Shown in pieces: positions 1-5,112 of a stretch of 31,761 bases of DNA. A program made the position numbers and the translations under genes. Numbering within the stretch: position 1 is the first letter of the stretch; each line of letters starts with the position of its first letter. The notes beneath the pieces were generated by a model. That model worked only from the letters and a program-made list of their open reading frames with translations. It searched no databases and was not told the DNA's origin. Where the stretch lies: IMG/VR virus record IMGVR_UViG_3300028394_000218, positions 1 through 31,761 of that record; one strand, 5' to 3'. Source of the DNA: a virus.

Positions 1-264
1 AAATTCTTTGTACTGTTTAATTTCCTTGTCAGCCCTTGGGTTTACAAAGCCATTTGCTGTGGAAATAAAGAATTCATTGAGTACAGTTATTACATCTTCC
101 TCATGGTCACGCATACCAATCTGGCGAGCAATGTCTCTGTGTTTTATTGGGTTTTCGTGCAAAAAGTAAAAATCTAGCAAACGCCTGTAAGCCAAATCTT
201 CAAGCAAAGAAAGATGGTGGGTGTGACTTTTGTAGTCACCAATGTGAAACTGGTAATAGTGCAT
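1..264 (-). CDS. DUF1376-family phage replication-type protein (partial)
   Basis: The reverse strand reads open from an ATG at 264 to the window edge, giving 88 codons of an N-terminus with no stop, so the C-terminus lies outside. The protein begins MHYYQFHIGDYKSHTHHLSL and continues with LLEDLAYRRLLDFYFLHE. This is the characteristic start of DUF1376 (YdaU-like) proteins, which in phages and prophages are usually fused to or placed beside replication-initiation genes. The molecular function of the domain is not established. The frame stays open upstream of 264 as far as a stop near 323 but offers no better ATG. It is the last visible gene of the leftward set. Family assignment is confident; a role in replication is inference from neighbourhoods in other phages. 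Confidence 0.85.
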   Translation of the reverse strand, partial: MHYYQFHIGDYKSHTHHLSLLEDLAYRRLLDFYFLHENPIKHRDIARQIGMRDHEEDVITVLNEFFISTANGFVNPRADKEIKQYKEF

Positions 265-377
265 ATAGCCCGCTTTTTCAAACCCCTTAAAAAGAAACTG
301 CGGCAGGAGAAGGGGTAACTCTTTTCAGTTGGGGGATCAATCCCAACCTAGCCGTGTTTCAAAAAATTATATACCGT

Positions 378-716
378 TCAAGCCTTGCTGTAAACAATGA
401 CCCGACCATCGGTTCTAGGCAGTCTAACGCTATAAGCCATCTCACGCTTGCTTGTATGGCACTGCGTTTCCCAATTACGCCAATCAAACGCATTAACCGC
501 TTTCTTTGCGGTAACCAAACCCCAGATTGTTTCAGACCCAAACCCTTTGTCAAGCGGCTTTGTGCCTTTTTCCTCAATCAAATTTTCAAGCTCTAGTGTG
601 CGTCTGTGATGATTGACTTGGCTTTTGGAAAACTTAAGCTGAGCCATCAATTGCGCTGTGGTCATTGAGCCGCTGTCAAAAGCGGCAAGGACTTTTTCTC
701 TTGATTTTTGAACCAT
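378..716 (-). CDS. winged-helix DNA-binding protein, hypothetical
   Basis: 112 residues. The N-terminal 60 residues look like a winged helix-turn-helix: a helix at about 5-13 (REKVLAAFD), a turn and helix SMTTAQLMAQLKFSKSQVN at 17-35, then RRTLELENLIEEKG, the usual recognition helix plus wing seen in MarR/ArsR-like and phage HTH proteins. The C-terminal half has no family I recognise and is rich in W, R and K. The gene lies 7 bases downstream of the zinc/HNH-like gene in the same leftward unit. A regulator or replication-accessory role is likely, but the target is unknown. About 110 bases separate it from the next gene on its left. Confidence 0.7.
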   Translation of the reverse strand: MVQKSREKVLAAFDSGSMTTAQLMAQLKFSKSQVNHHRRTLELENLIEEKGTKPLDKGFGSETIWGLVTAKKAVNAFDWRNWETQCHTSKREMAYSVRLPRTDGRVIVYSKA

Positions 717-723
717 TTTGGTC

Positions 724-1032
724 TTAAAGATTTGAGTTGATAAATTTGCTTTTTATAGGGCCTCTTTTATAATTACATTTTCTGCAAACCGGAACAACAT
801 CCAACGGTTTGTCGTAATCTCGATGGTCATAGCAAGAAGCAATTGATTTGCAATCAGTACATTTGAAGTTTTTTGCTGGCTGTAAAACACCTTTTTTAAC
901 AGCATTTTTAACTAATGCAATTGCTTTTTGTTGGTTTTTACCAAATTCATTTTGAATACATTGCAAACAAAGTTTTGCTAAGTGGTGACGGCCTACAATT
1001 TTGTTGCCGCAAAATTGACAATTGGATTTCAT
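724..1032 (-). CDS. HNH/zinc-ribbon-like phage protein
   Basis: 102 residues with eight cysteines arranged as CxxC pairs: C5/C8, C22/C25, C58/C61 and C83/C86. The C-terminal half carries a signature common in phage HNH-like or zinc-finger proteins: CTDCKSIASCYDHRDYDKPL at 58-77, then VCRKCNYKRGP at 82-92, with H70 and D72 placed where an HNH catalytic pair would sit and N87 following the last CxxC. This suggests a two-zinc-ribbon protein, possibly a small HNH endonuclease, but catalytic competence is uncertain because the HNH histidines are incomplete. Its ATG overlaps the stop of the upstream regulator (TAATG), so it is probably translationally coupled to it. Confidence 0.75.
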   Translation of the reverse strand: MKSNCQFCGNKIVGRHHLAKLCLQCIQNEFGKNQQKAIALVKNAVKKGVLQPAKNFKCTDCKSIASCYDHRDYDKPLDVVPVCRKCNYKRGPIKSKFINSNL

Positions 1033-1196
1033 TAATCAATCACCTCAAACCATTCAGGACGCAACAACTTTAGCTGCCAGATACGCGCTTGGGGTATTGT
1101 TTCCCACAGCCAAACCGCCCCCCTGCTGATGCCTAATAGCCTGGCTAACTTGGATTGTGAACCCGCCAACTGGATTGCTTGCTGTTTAGTTATCAT
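1032..1196 (-). CDS. Cro/YdaS-like helix-turn-helix regulator
   Basis: 54 residues read on the reverse strand from an ATG at 1196 to a TAA at 1034-1032. The central stretch QSKLARLLGISRGAVWLWE (residues 14-32) is a classic helix-turn-helix, and the C-terminal IPQARIWQLKLLRPEWF is typical of short Cro/YdaS-type phage repressors. It would bind operator DNA as a dimer in the divergent region at 1197-1332. A perfect palindrome at 1265-1284 and a matching half-site at 1204-1209 are obvious candidate sites. It heads the leftward set and its stop overlaps the next start by one base. No larger CI-type repressor is seen, so whether this acts as Cro or as the only repressor is unknown. Confidence 0.85.
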   Translation of the reverse strand: MITKQQAIQLAGSQSKLARLLGISRGAVWLWETIPQARIWQLKLLRPEWFEVID

Positions 1197-1202
1197 GTGC
1201 TA

Positions 1203-1232
1203 AGTATAGCCCAATAGACAAAAAAACAACAA
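1203..1232 (-). promoter_or_regulatory. candidate leftward promoter for the Cro-like gene (leaderless)
   Basis: On the reverse strand TTGTTG (1232-1227) and TATACT (1208-1203) are separated by 18 bases. The expected start point, about 7 bases beyond the -10, falls on the A of the regulator ATG at 1196, and there is no Shine-Dalgarno sequence. The -10 contains CTATAC, one half of the palindromic operator found at 1265-1284, which suggests self-repression. Predicted by eye only. Confidence 0.5.
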
Positions 1233-1255
1233 ATACCCAACTTTTTTGTGTGGAC

Positions 1256-1283
1256 TTGCATTGTTTGTATAGATTGCTATACA
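1256..1283 (+). promoter_or_regulatory. candidate rightward early promoter
   Basis: TTGCAT at 1256-1261 and TATACA at 1278-1283, spaced 16 bases, are a reasonable sigma-70 pair. A start near 1290 would give a leader of about 40 bases before the first small ORF at 1333. The -10 hexamer lies inside one arm of the palindrome at 1265-1284, so a protein bound there would block this promoter. Confidence 0.55.
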
Positions 1284-1284
1284 A
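1265..1284. promoter_or_regulatory. palindromic operator candidate
   Basis: TTGTATAG and CTATACAA are perfect 8-base inverted arms around the spacer ATTG. Partly matching sequence TGCATTG/AATGCA extends the symmetry outward, with a 4-base offset on the left. The site covers the rightward -10 hexamer and lies in the divergent gap next to a Cro-like gene, the classical setting for a dimeric HTH repressor. A half-site (GTATAG at 1204-1209) recurs in the leftward promoter. Confidence 0.6.
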
Positions 1285-1332
1285 TGCACCTATGCCCAAC
1301 GCAATTTCGCAGGGTCTTTTAAGAAAGCAAGT

Positions 1333-1494
1333 ATGAAACAAACTTATGTTGTTGAATTCAACACAACACAAACATCCGAAAACTGGTCAAGAATTGAATT
1401 TACTTCAATAACCAAGGCTTTAGGATTTCTTTCTTTGATGGTCAAGCGCGGCTGTCATTGCCAAATTTTTCCAACGGTGAATCATGAAAAATAA
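1333..1494 (+). CDS. small hypothetical early protein (53 aa)
   Basis: This is the first rightward ORF after the candidate early promoter. It starts MKQTYVVEFN and ends IFPTVNHEK. The residue pattern is protein-like, with an amphipathic middle (WSRIEFTSITKALGF) and two cysteines in RGCHCQ that could bind a metal or pair. No family is recognised. The Shine-Dalgarno is weak (AAGAAAG upstream). Its 3' end overlaps the next tiny ORF by 11 bases, and the next two genes also overlap, arguing that all are translated from one message. A role in host takeover would be inference from position only. Confidence 0.55.
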   Translation: MKQTYVVEFNTTQTSENWSRIEFTSITKALGFLSLMVKRGCHCQIFPTVNHEK

Positions 1495-1564
1495 AATTTT
1501 TGACATTCTTGCCGCAGTTGCCATTGGCACTGTGTTTGCCATTCTTTTGGCATGGAGAGGCTAA
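1484..1564 (+). CDS. 26-residue single-pass membrane micro-peptide
   Basis: The ORF encodes MKNKIFDILAAVAIGTVFAI followed by LLAWRG. It is a positively charged N-terminus, one hydrophobic helix of about 18 residues (6-23) and a short WRG tail: a minimal inner-membrane protein. It starts inside the end of the preceding ORF and its stop TAA overlaps the start of the next gene (TAATG). This gene-like nesting in a coupled chain is the main evidence that it is real, as its size alone proves nothing. Function is unknown; small early membrane peptides of phages can act in exclusion or host interference, which is only a possibility here. Confidence 0.5.
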   Translation: MKNKIFDILAAVAIGTVFAILLAWRG

Positions 1565-1725
1565 TGGATACAACTATCCTAAAACGCGCTCGTGTGTTGT
1601 GGACAAACCCCAACGTTCCACTCTGCACTCAACGCCACAACATCCGCGCATGGGTCAAGTCCATGCGATTTCTTGGCAACAGACATTTACTGGCAAATAA
1701 GATTATTAAGAAAGACGAATTATGA
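1564..1725 (+). CDS. small basic hypothetical protein (53 aa)
   Basis: The frame runs from ATG 1564 (overlapping the previous TAA) to TGA 1725 (overlapping the next ATG at 1722). The protein begins MDTTILKRARVLWTNPNVPL and continues with CTQRHNIRAWVKSMRFLGNRHLLA and a basic tail. About a quarter of the residues are K, R or H, so nucleic-acid binding is plausible. I do not recognise a named family. Perfect coupling at both ends and sensible amino-acid composition support it as a genuine gene of the early operon. Confidence 0.6.
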   Translation: MDTTILKRARVLWTNPNVPLCTQRHNIRAWVKSMRFLGNRHLLANKIIKKDEL

Positions 1726-1979
1726 AAAAACTTGCGGCCCTAAATACGCCTACTGACATGGAAATTGAAAAACTAAAAGAGCAACTTAAAAAAGCTGATT
1801 CCAATTTAGACAAAGCATTTTTTGAAGTAAAAGAATCAATCGGGGCTGAACGAAACAATTTATACCCAATTGAACAATGTGAAGCCAATCAAGAAAAAGC
1901 CAGAAGCAATTGGAGTCAAGCTAACGCAGAAGTGCAACGCATCAGAAAACATCTTAGAGAACTCGGAGTAAGAATATGA
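1722..1979 (+). CDS. coiled-coil hypothetical protein
   Basis: 85 residues, predominantly helical. Residues about 10-35 (TPTDMEIEKLKEQLKKADSN) and 55-80 (QEKARSNWSQANAEVQRIRK) have heptad-like hydrophobic spacing with abundant K, E and Q, predicting a coiled-coil hairpin. Start and stop overlap the neighbouring genes as ATGA junctions, placing it directly before the ERF recombinase. A structural accessory role in the recombination module can be guessed but nothing in the sequence proves it. Confidence 0.65.
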   Translation: MKKLAALNTPTDMEIEKLKEQLKKADSNLDKAFFEVKESIGAERNNLYPIEQCEANQEKARSNWSQANAEVQRIRKHLRELGVRI

Positions 1980-2554
1980 ATGAAACACCAATCGGAAAAC
2001 AAATTGCCGCAGCCTTTGTCAAAGCACAAATGGCTTTTGGCCCTGCTTTAAAGACTGCCACAAACCCGCATTTCCGTTCACGCTATGCTGACCTGTCTGC
2101 TTGTGTCGAGGCCGTTATGGACGGTTTAAACCGCAACGGCATAGCTATGATTCAGCAATGCTCAGAATCAGATACCGGAGTGATCGTAGAAACCGTGTTT
2201 ATTCATGAATCTGGCGAAATGCTGAACTGCGGCAAACTCCACGTTCCCGCCGTCAAGCACGACCCACAAGGTTACGGCTCGGCTTTGACATACGCTCGGC
2301 GTTACTCATTGATGGCTGCTTGCGGTATAGCGCCAGAAGACGATGACGGAAACGCCGCCAGCCGCAAGACGGAGATCAAGAAGTCTGAGGTTGATGAATC
2401 AAGAATGGCTGATATGTTGGCGGCAATCGAGGCCACCACCACTGAAGAAGACTTAAAGAAGGCTTACGTTGGGGCTTATGCTTACGCTAACGGTGAACCC
2501 ACTTGGCAAAAACGTGTTATTGCGATTAAAGACAAGATGAAGGGGAAACTGTAA
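1976..2554 (+). CDS. erf: ERF-family single-strand annealing recombinase
   Basis: 192 residues matching the ERF superfamily of phage recombinases, which coat single-stranded DNA and anneal complementary strands (P22 Erf type). The signature region is clear: KTATNPHFRSRYADLSACVE at about 26-45, followed by a long beta-rich core and DPQGYGSALTYARRYSLMAACGIAPEDDDGN, with the conserved YGSALTYARRYSL stretch and acidic loop. The C-terminal 60 residues are a more variable helical tail, usual for the family. It is translationally coupled to a coiled-coil gene upstream and to the YqaJ-type exonuclease downstream (TAATG). The exonuclease-annealase pairing mirrors lambda Red organisation. Confidence 0.93.
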   Translation: MNETPIGKQIAAAFVKAQMAFGPALKTATNPHFRSRYADLSACVEAVMDGLNRNGIAMIQQCSESDTGVIVETVFIHESGEMLNCGKLHVPAVKHDPQGYGSALTYARRYSLMAACGIAPEDDDGNAASRKTEIKKSEVDESRMADMLAAIEATTTEEDLKKAYVGAYAYANGEPTWQKRVIAIKDKMKGKL

Positions 2555-3177
2555 TGGAGCAAAGATCACCAGAATGGTTTGCGGCTCGATTGGGCAAAGT
2601 GACCGCATCGCGGGTAGCTGATGTAATTGCCAAGACAAAAACGGGTTATAGCGCTAGCCGAGACAATTACATGGCCCAACTGGTTTGTGAGCGCATGACC
2701 GGAGTGCAAGGTGAGAGTTTTACCAATGCCGCAATGCAATGGGGAACAGACCAAGAGCCTTTAGCGAGAGCAGCATACGAGGCCGCACAAGACGTTTTAG
2801 TGGACGAGACAGGCTTTGTCATCCACCCAAGGATTCAAGAGGCTGGAGCGTCCCCTGATGGCCTTGTGGGTATGTTTGGGCTTATCGAGATCAAGTGCCC
2901 CAATACGGCGACACACATTGAGACTATCTTGAGCGACAAAGTGCCTGGCAAGTACATCACTCAGATGCAATGGCAAATGGCGTGTACCGAAAGAGATTGG
3001 TGCGACTTTGTGAGTTTTGACTCCAGAATGCCTGAAGGACTCCAGTTGTTTATTAAACGGGTTAAATTCGACCCTATTTATGTAAAAATGTTGGAGTATG
3101 AAATCCAAGAGTTTTTAGACGAGCTAGAAACAAAAATTAAGAACCTCAACGAAAGAAAAAATGGCCACAGTACTTAA
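2554..3177 (+). CDS. YqaJ-type viral recombinase / alkaline exonuclease
   Basis: 207 residues of the YqaJ/lambda-exonuclease fold (PD-(D/E)XK nuclease). The N-terminal QRSPEWFAARLGKVTASR at 3-20 is the family hallmark. The active site is visible as E68 in TDQEPLAR, D102 in GASPDGL, and E112-x-K114 in LIEIKCP. It would degrade one strand of double-stranded DNA ends to give tails for the ERF annealase encoded just upstream, whose stop it overlaps. The 3' end overlaps the next small gene by 17 bases. All catalytic residues are present, so an active enzyme is expected. Confidence 0.93.
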   Translation: MEQRSPEWFAARLGKVTASRVADVIAKTKTGYSASRDNYMAQLVCERMTGVQGESFTNAAMQWGTDQEPLARAAYEAAQDVLVDETGFVIHPRIQEAGASPDGLVGMFGLIEIKCPNTATHIETILSDKVPGKYITQMQWQMACTERDWCDFVSFDSRMPEGLQLFIKRVKFDPIYVKMLEYEIQEFLDELETKIKNLNERKNGHST

Positions 3178-3385
3178 AGAACTTAGCGTTATCACAGGCA
3201 AATACACTGACGCTACGGGCAAAGAAAAGAACCGATATACACGAATTGGGTCTATCATTGACACAAAGAATGGTGAAATGCTTAAAATTGACGTTATCCC
3301 AATGATGGAGGGCGCTTGGTCTGGATGGGCATATATCAACGATCCCCGTCCTAAAGAATCAAAAGACGAAGACATTTCTTTTTAA
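3161..3385 (+). CDS. small SSB-like protein of the recombination module
   Basis: 74 residues: a compact beta-rich region (residues 5-60, with alternating strands such as SVITGKYTDATGKEKNRYTRIGS trimmed of insertions and GEMLKIDVIPM) followed by the tail PKESKDEDISF. That last part closely resembles the acidic tip of bacterial SSB proteins (DDDIPF), used to recruit DNA-repair partners. The length is well below normal SSB, yet an OB-like beta core plus an acidic tip directly after an annealase and exonuclease fits a single-strand DNA-binding role. The family of the core is not certain. The gene overlaps the exonuclease gene by 17 bases, indicating coupling. Confidence 0.7.
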   Translation: MATVLKELSVITGKYTDATGKEKNRYTRIGSIIDTKNGEMLKIDVIPMMEGAWSGWAYINDPRPKESKDEDISF

Positions 3386-3460
3386 TGGCCTAACTGGATA
3401 CTCCTCCAGAAAGTCGGGTGCTGGCAGGCCATCCGCATAGGTCAAAGTCTGCCACTTTTA
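3386..3460 (+). other. structured intergenic leader with competing stems
   Basis: The gap between the SSB-like gene and the next ORF holds several inverted repeats: TGGCCT 3386-3391 with AGGCCA 3426-3431; CTGGA 3394-3398 with TCCAG 3405-3409; and TGGCAG 3422-3427 with CTGCCA 3449-3454. The first and third stems share bases 3426-3427, so they cannot both form fully. The last stem ends just before the Shine-Dalgarno AAGGA at 3460-3464. There is no U-tract, so this is not an intrinsic terminator. I do not recognise a known riboswitch class. Confidence 0.45.
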
Positions 3461-3470
3461 AGGATAAATT

Positions 3471-3791
3471 ATGAAATTCTCAGATTTTTTTGGTGGTCAC
3501 CCCTTGAACTTGTTTCCGCGAGTTCGCAAAGATGATCCGGTGACAAGTTATGAAGCGGCGGACAGCATAAAAGACAAAGCCCCAGACCACTGGGACGAAA
3601 TCACGAATTGCTTAGTTAAACACGGGGCGCTAGGCAAAGACGGTATTTCTAGCAAAACAACGTTGGATCCTAACCAAGTTGCTAGGCGGTTAAGCGAGAT
3701 GGAGCGCCTTGGTTTAATTGAGCAAACGGGAAATAAAGTAAAGTCAAACACGGGCAGAAATGAACGTGAATGGCAAATTTGTGTAAAATAA
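3471..3791 (+). CDS. winged-helix protein, hypothetical
   Basis: 106 residues with a good Shine-Dalgarno (AAGGA, 6 bases before the ATG). After a short N-terminus, residues 21-32 (DDPVTSYEAADSI) and 40-100 fit a winged helix: helices WDEITNCLVKHG and DPNQVARRLSEMERLGLIEQ, then a wing ending NEREWQICVK. The pattern of a DP-TS-EAA motif followed by a wHTH occurs in many phage proteins of unknown role. It is probably a DNA-binding regulator or replication accessory. The structured leader directly upstream may control its translation. Confidence 0.65.
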   Translation: MKFSDFFGGHPLNLFPRVRKDDPVTSYEAADSIKDKAPDHWDEITNCLVKHGALGKDGISSKTTLDPNQVARRLSEMERLGLIEQTGNKVKSNTGRNEREWQICVK

Positions 3792-3828
3792 CAGCAGGCG
3801 TTTCCGCCTCAAATTTCAAGGAAATATC

Positions 3829-4044
3829 ATGGGCAAGATGGATTCAAGCAAAGGCGTGAAAAGCGTCACTGGCGCAACCCCACCTAAAGGTGCAACCGCA
3901 TCGGATATGAGTGGTGAGCGCAAAGGCAAAATGGTCGGTGGCGTTGCTATGGGCAAAGAAGATGCTACAAGCGCTGACAAGAAATTTGACGGTGGACGTA
4001 GCTCCGGCATTTGCTACACTCACACACGGTCAGAATACCGTTAA
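3829..4044 (+). CDS. small Gly/Lys-rich hypothetical protein
   Basis: 71 residues, preceded by a clear Shine-Dalgarno (AAGGAA). The composition is dominated by K, G, S, T and A with few large hydrophobics, except an aromatic/cysteine C-terminal patch GICYTHTRSEY. It is probably largely disordered; similar small basic proteins lie before terminase genes in many phages. A short hairpin (AGGCG/CGCCT at 3796-3809) precedes the gene and a much stronger one follows it. No function can be assigned. Confidence 0.55.
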   Translation: MGKMDSSKGVKSVTGATPPKGATASDMSGERKGKMVGGVAMGKEDATSADKKFDGGRSSGICYTHTRSEYR

Positions 4045-4045
4045 C

Positions 4046-4078
4046 GAAACCACGCAGTCGTGCATGACTGCGGGTTTC
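4046..4078 (+). other. strong hairpin, possible terminator or processing site
   Basis: GAAACC (4046-4051) pairs with GGTTTC (4073-4078), and CGCAGTC (4053-4059) with GACTGCG (4066-4072), around the loop GTGCAT, with a single bulged A at 4052. That is 13 pairs, one of the strongest stems in the window. The sequence after it (TAACCAACC) is not T-rich, so efficient intrinsic termination is doubtful. Processing or mRNA stabilisation before the zinc-protein gene at 4104 is equally possible. Confidence 0.5.
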
Positions 4079-4103
4079 TAACCAACCAACTATAAGGAGT
4101 TGA

Positions 4104-4304
4104 ATGGCTGCTGACAATTGTAAAGCCTGTAGATATTTCCAAGACCACGGGCCTATGGGAATATGCAGGCGCTTTCCCGCATACGTTAACCGCCACCATA
4201 CTGAGATATGTGGCGAGTTTTCGGCGTTGCCTGTTGAAATGTTGGTTTTGCCAGTTAAGGAAATGACTGAAGTAAAAAAACAACGTGGGAGGCCAAAGAA
4301 ATGA
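4104..4304 (+). CDS. small four-cysteine zinc-binding-type protein
   Basis: 66 residues with a strong Shine-Dalgarno (AAGGAG). Four cysteines, C6, C9, C21 and C36 in NCKACRYF, GICRRFP and EICGEF, form a CX2C-X11-C-X14-C pattern suited to one zinc ion or Fe-S centre. This type recurs in many tailed phages without a known role. The C-terminal KKQRGRPKK resembles an AT-hook, so DNA minor-groove binding is possible. The gene overlaps the GroES-like gene as ATGA and starts a chain of coupled small genes that runs into the terminase. Confidence 0.7.
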   Translation: MAADNCKACRYFQDHGPMGICRRFPAYVNRHHTEICGEFSALPVEMLVLPVKEMTEVKKQRGRPKK

Positions 4305-4579
4305 AACTTACGCCTTTACGCGACAAAATCATTGTCAAGCCAGAAAAACGAATCCAGAGTATCCTGTACGTCCAGACCGCCGAGGCTGAATCTGTGGGTT
4401 ATGTGGTAGCTGTTGGCCCTGAAGCGGCTAAACACTTAAACGTGGGCGAAAAGGTTTATTTTGGAACGCTTGCCAAAGACTACGGGAATGAATACCTCAA
4501 GTTTGAGGAATTGAAGATTAACAACGAGCGCCATCTTAAAATGAGTTGGCAAGACATTTGCTTTGTGGAAGAACTATGA
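4301..4579 (+). CDS. GroES-like co-chaperonin
   Basis: 92 residues, near the 95-100 of bacterial GroES. The start MKLTPLRDKIIVKPEK matches the GroES opening (xIRPLxDRVVVK). SVGYVVAVGPEAAKHLNVGEKVYFG at about 31-55 matches the conserved G-V-V-A-VG ... VG-D-VLFG core, and the end WQDICFVEE matches the terminal E-DILAVIE strand. Residues 17-31, holding a hydrophobic ILY, occupy the mobile-loop position that touches GroEL, although the loop looks short. It should cap the host GroEL ring, as T4 gp31 does, probably to fold the coat protein. It overlaps genes at both ends. Confident by motif reading; no alignment was run. Confidence 0.82.
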   Translation: MKLTPLRDKIIVKPEKRIQSILYVQTAEAESVGYVVAVGPEAAKHLNVGEKVYFGTLAKDYGNEYLKFEELKINNERHLKMSWQDICFVEEL

Positions 4580-4743
4580 CTGAAGACCAAATCAAAAGCC
4601 GCTTGGAAGAACTGAAAAGCCAAGCTAAAGTAATGGAAGGCAATCTCTACGCCATTCAAGGCGCTATGCAAGACTGTCAATATTGGTTAACCCAATTGGA
4701 GAGCAAAGATGCCGTCCAAGAAGAACCACGACAAGCCGATTGA
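4576..4743 (+). CDS. short coiled-coil hypothetical protein (55 aa)
   Basis: An ATG at 4576 overlaps the TGA of the GroES-like gene, giving MTEDQIKSRLEELKSQAKVM and so on. An upstream ATG at 4546 in the same frame would sit deep in the co-chaperonin gene and is less likely. Residues 3-45 are a helix with leucine/isoleucine heptads (Q-I-x-x-R-L-E-E-L), probably a dimeric coiled coil. Similar short leading-helix proteins are frequent in this phage type and unassigned. The 3' end overlaps the next gene by 35 bases. Confidence 0.6.
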   Translation: MTEDQIKSRLEELKSQAKVMEGNLYAIQGAMQDCQYWLTQLESKDAVQEEPRQAD

Positions 4744-4990
4744 GCATAAAACCACGGGTAAGGGTAAAACCTATAACCCAACGGAAAAAGGTGCGGGTAT
4801 GACCGCTAAAGGTCGTGCGGAATACAATGCTAAGAACAACAGTAATTTAAAACCGCCAGCACCTAACCCTAAGACAAAGAAAGACGAGGGCCGCAAGGCA
4901 TCTTTCTGCGCTCGTATGGAAGGTGTCGTTAAAAACGCTAAAGGCCCAGCGGAACGGGCCAAAGCATCACTTAAGAACTGGAACTGTTAA
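4709..4990 (+). CDS. basic DUF6321-like phage protein
   Basis: 93 residues, strongly basic. It holds GAGMTAKGRAEYNAKNNSNL at about 29-48, then KPPAPNPK, and RKASFCARMEGVV near 62-74. The combination GAGMTAKGR...YN...SNLK.P.P...SFCARM is the recognisable signature of DUF6321 proteins, widespread near terminase genes of phages. Their function is unknown; a DNA- or packaging-linked role is plausible from charge and position. It overlaps the preceding gene by 35 bases and the next by one base (TAATG). Confidence 0.75.
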   Translation: MPSKKNHDKPIEHKTTGKGKTYNPTEKGAGMTAKGRAEYNAKNNSNLKPPAPNPKTKKDEGRKASFCARMEGVVKNAKGPAERAKASLKNWNC

Positions 4991-5112
4991 TGAGCAAATA
5001 TTGTTGTCCCAAATGCAAACAATTTAAACTGAGACTTGCTGATTCAGATAGTATGTATGTTTGTGAAAACTGCAATCTTTGGTGGTATTCAGATGAGGTG
5101 CAATCAAAATGA
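4990..5112 (+). CDS. 40-residue zinc-ribbon protein
   Basis: Translation from the ATG at 4990 gives MSKYCCPKCKQFKLRLADSD followed by SMYVCENCNLWWYSDEVQSK. Two CxxC knuckles, CPKC (6-9) and CENC (25-28), 15 residues apart, form a textbook minimal zinc ribbon. It is coupled on both sides (TAATG upstream, ATGA downstream). No partner is evident; such ribbons often bind nucleic acid or a protein partner. Confidence 0.65.
   Translation: MSKYCCPKCKQFKLRLADSDSMYVCENCNLWWYSDEVQSK

Noticed and set aside
354-596. 80-codon forward ORF at the left end
   Set aside because: It lies antisense to the winged-helix gene, which has a convincing HTH region and fits the leftward gene set. The forward frame has no ribosome site and no recognised content.
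3386-3454. tRNA gene in the structured gap
   Set aside because: The stems do not form a cloverleaf: the possible acceptor-like stem encloses only about 34 bases and there is no T-loop GTTCRANNC motif.
3796-3809. Intrinsic terminator before the gene at 3829
   Set aside because: Only a 5-base stem with a 4-base loop and no T-run follows it; too weak to call.
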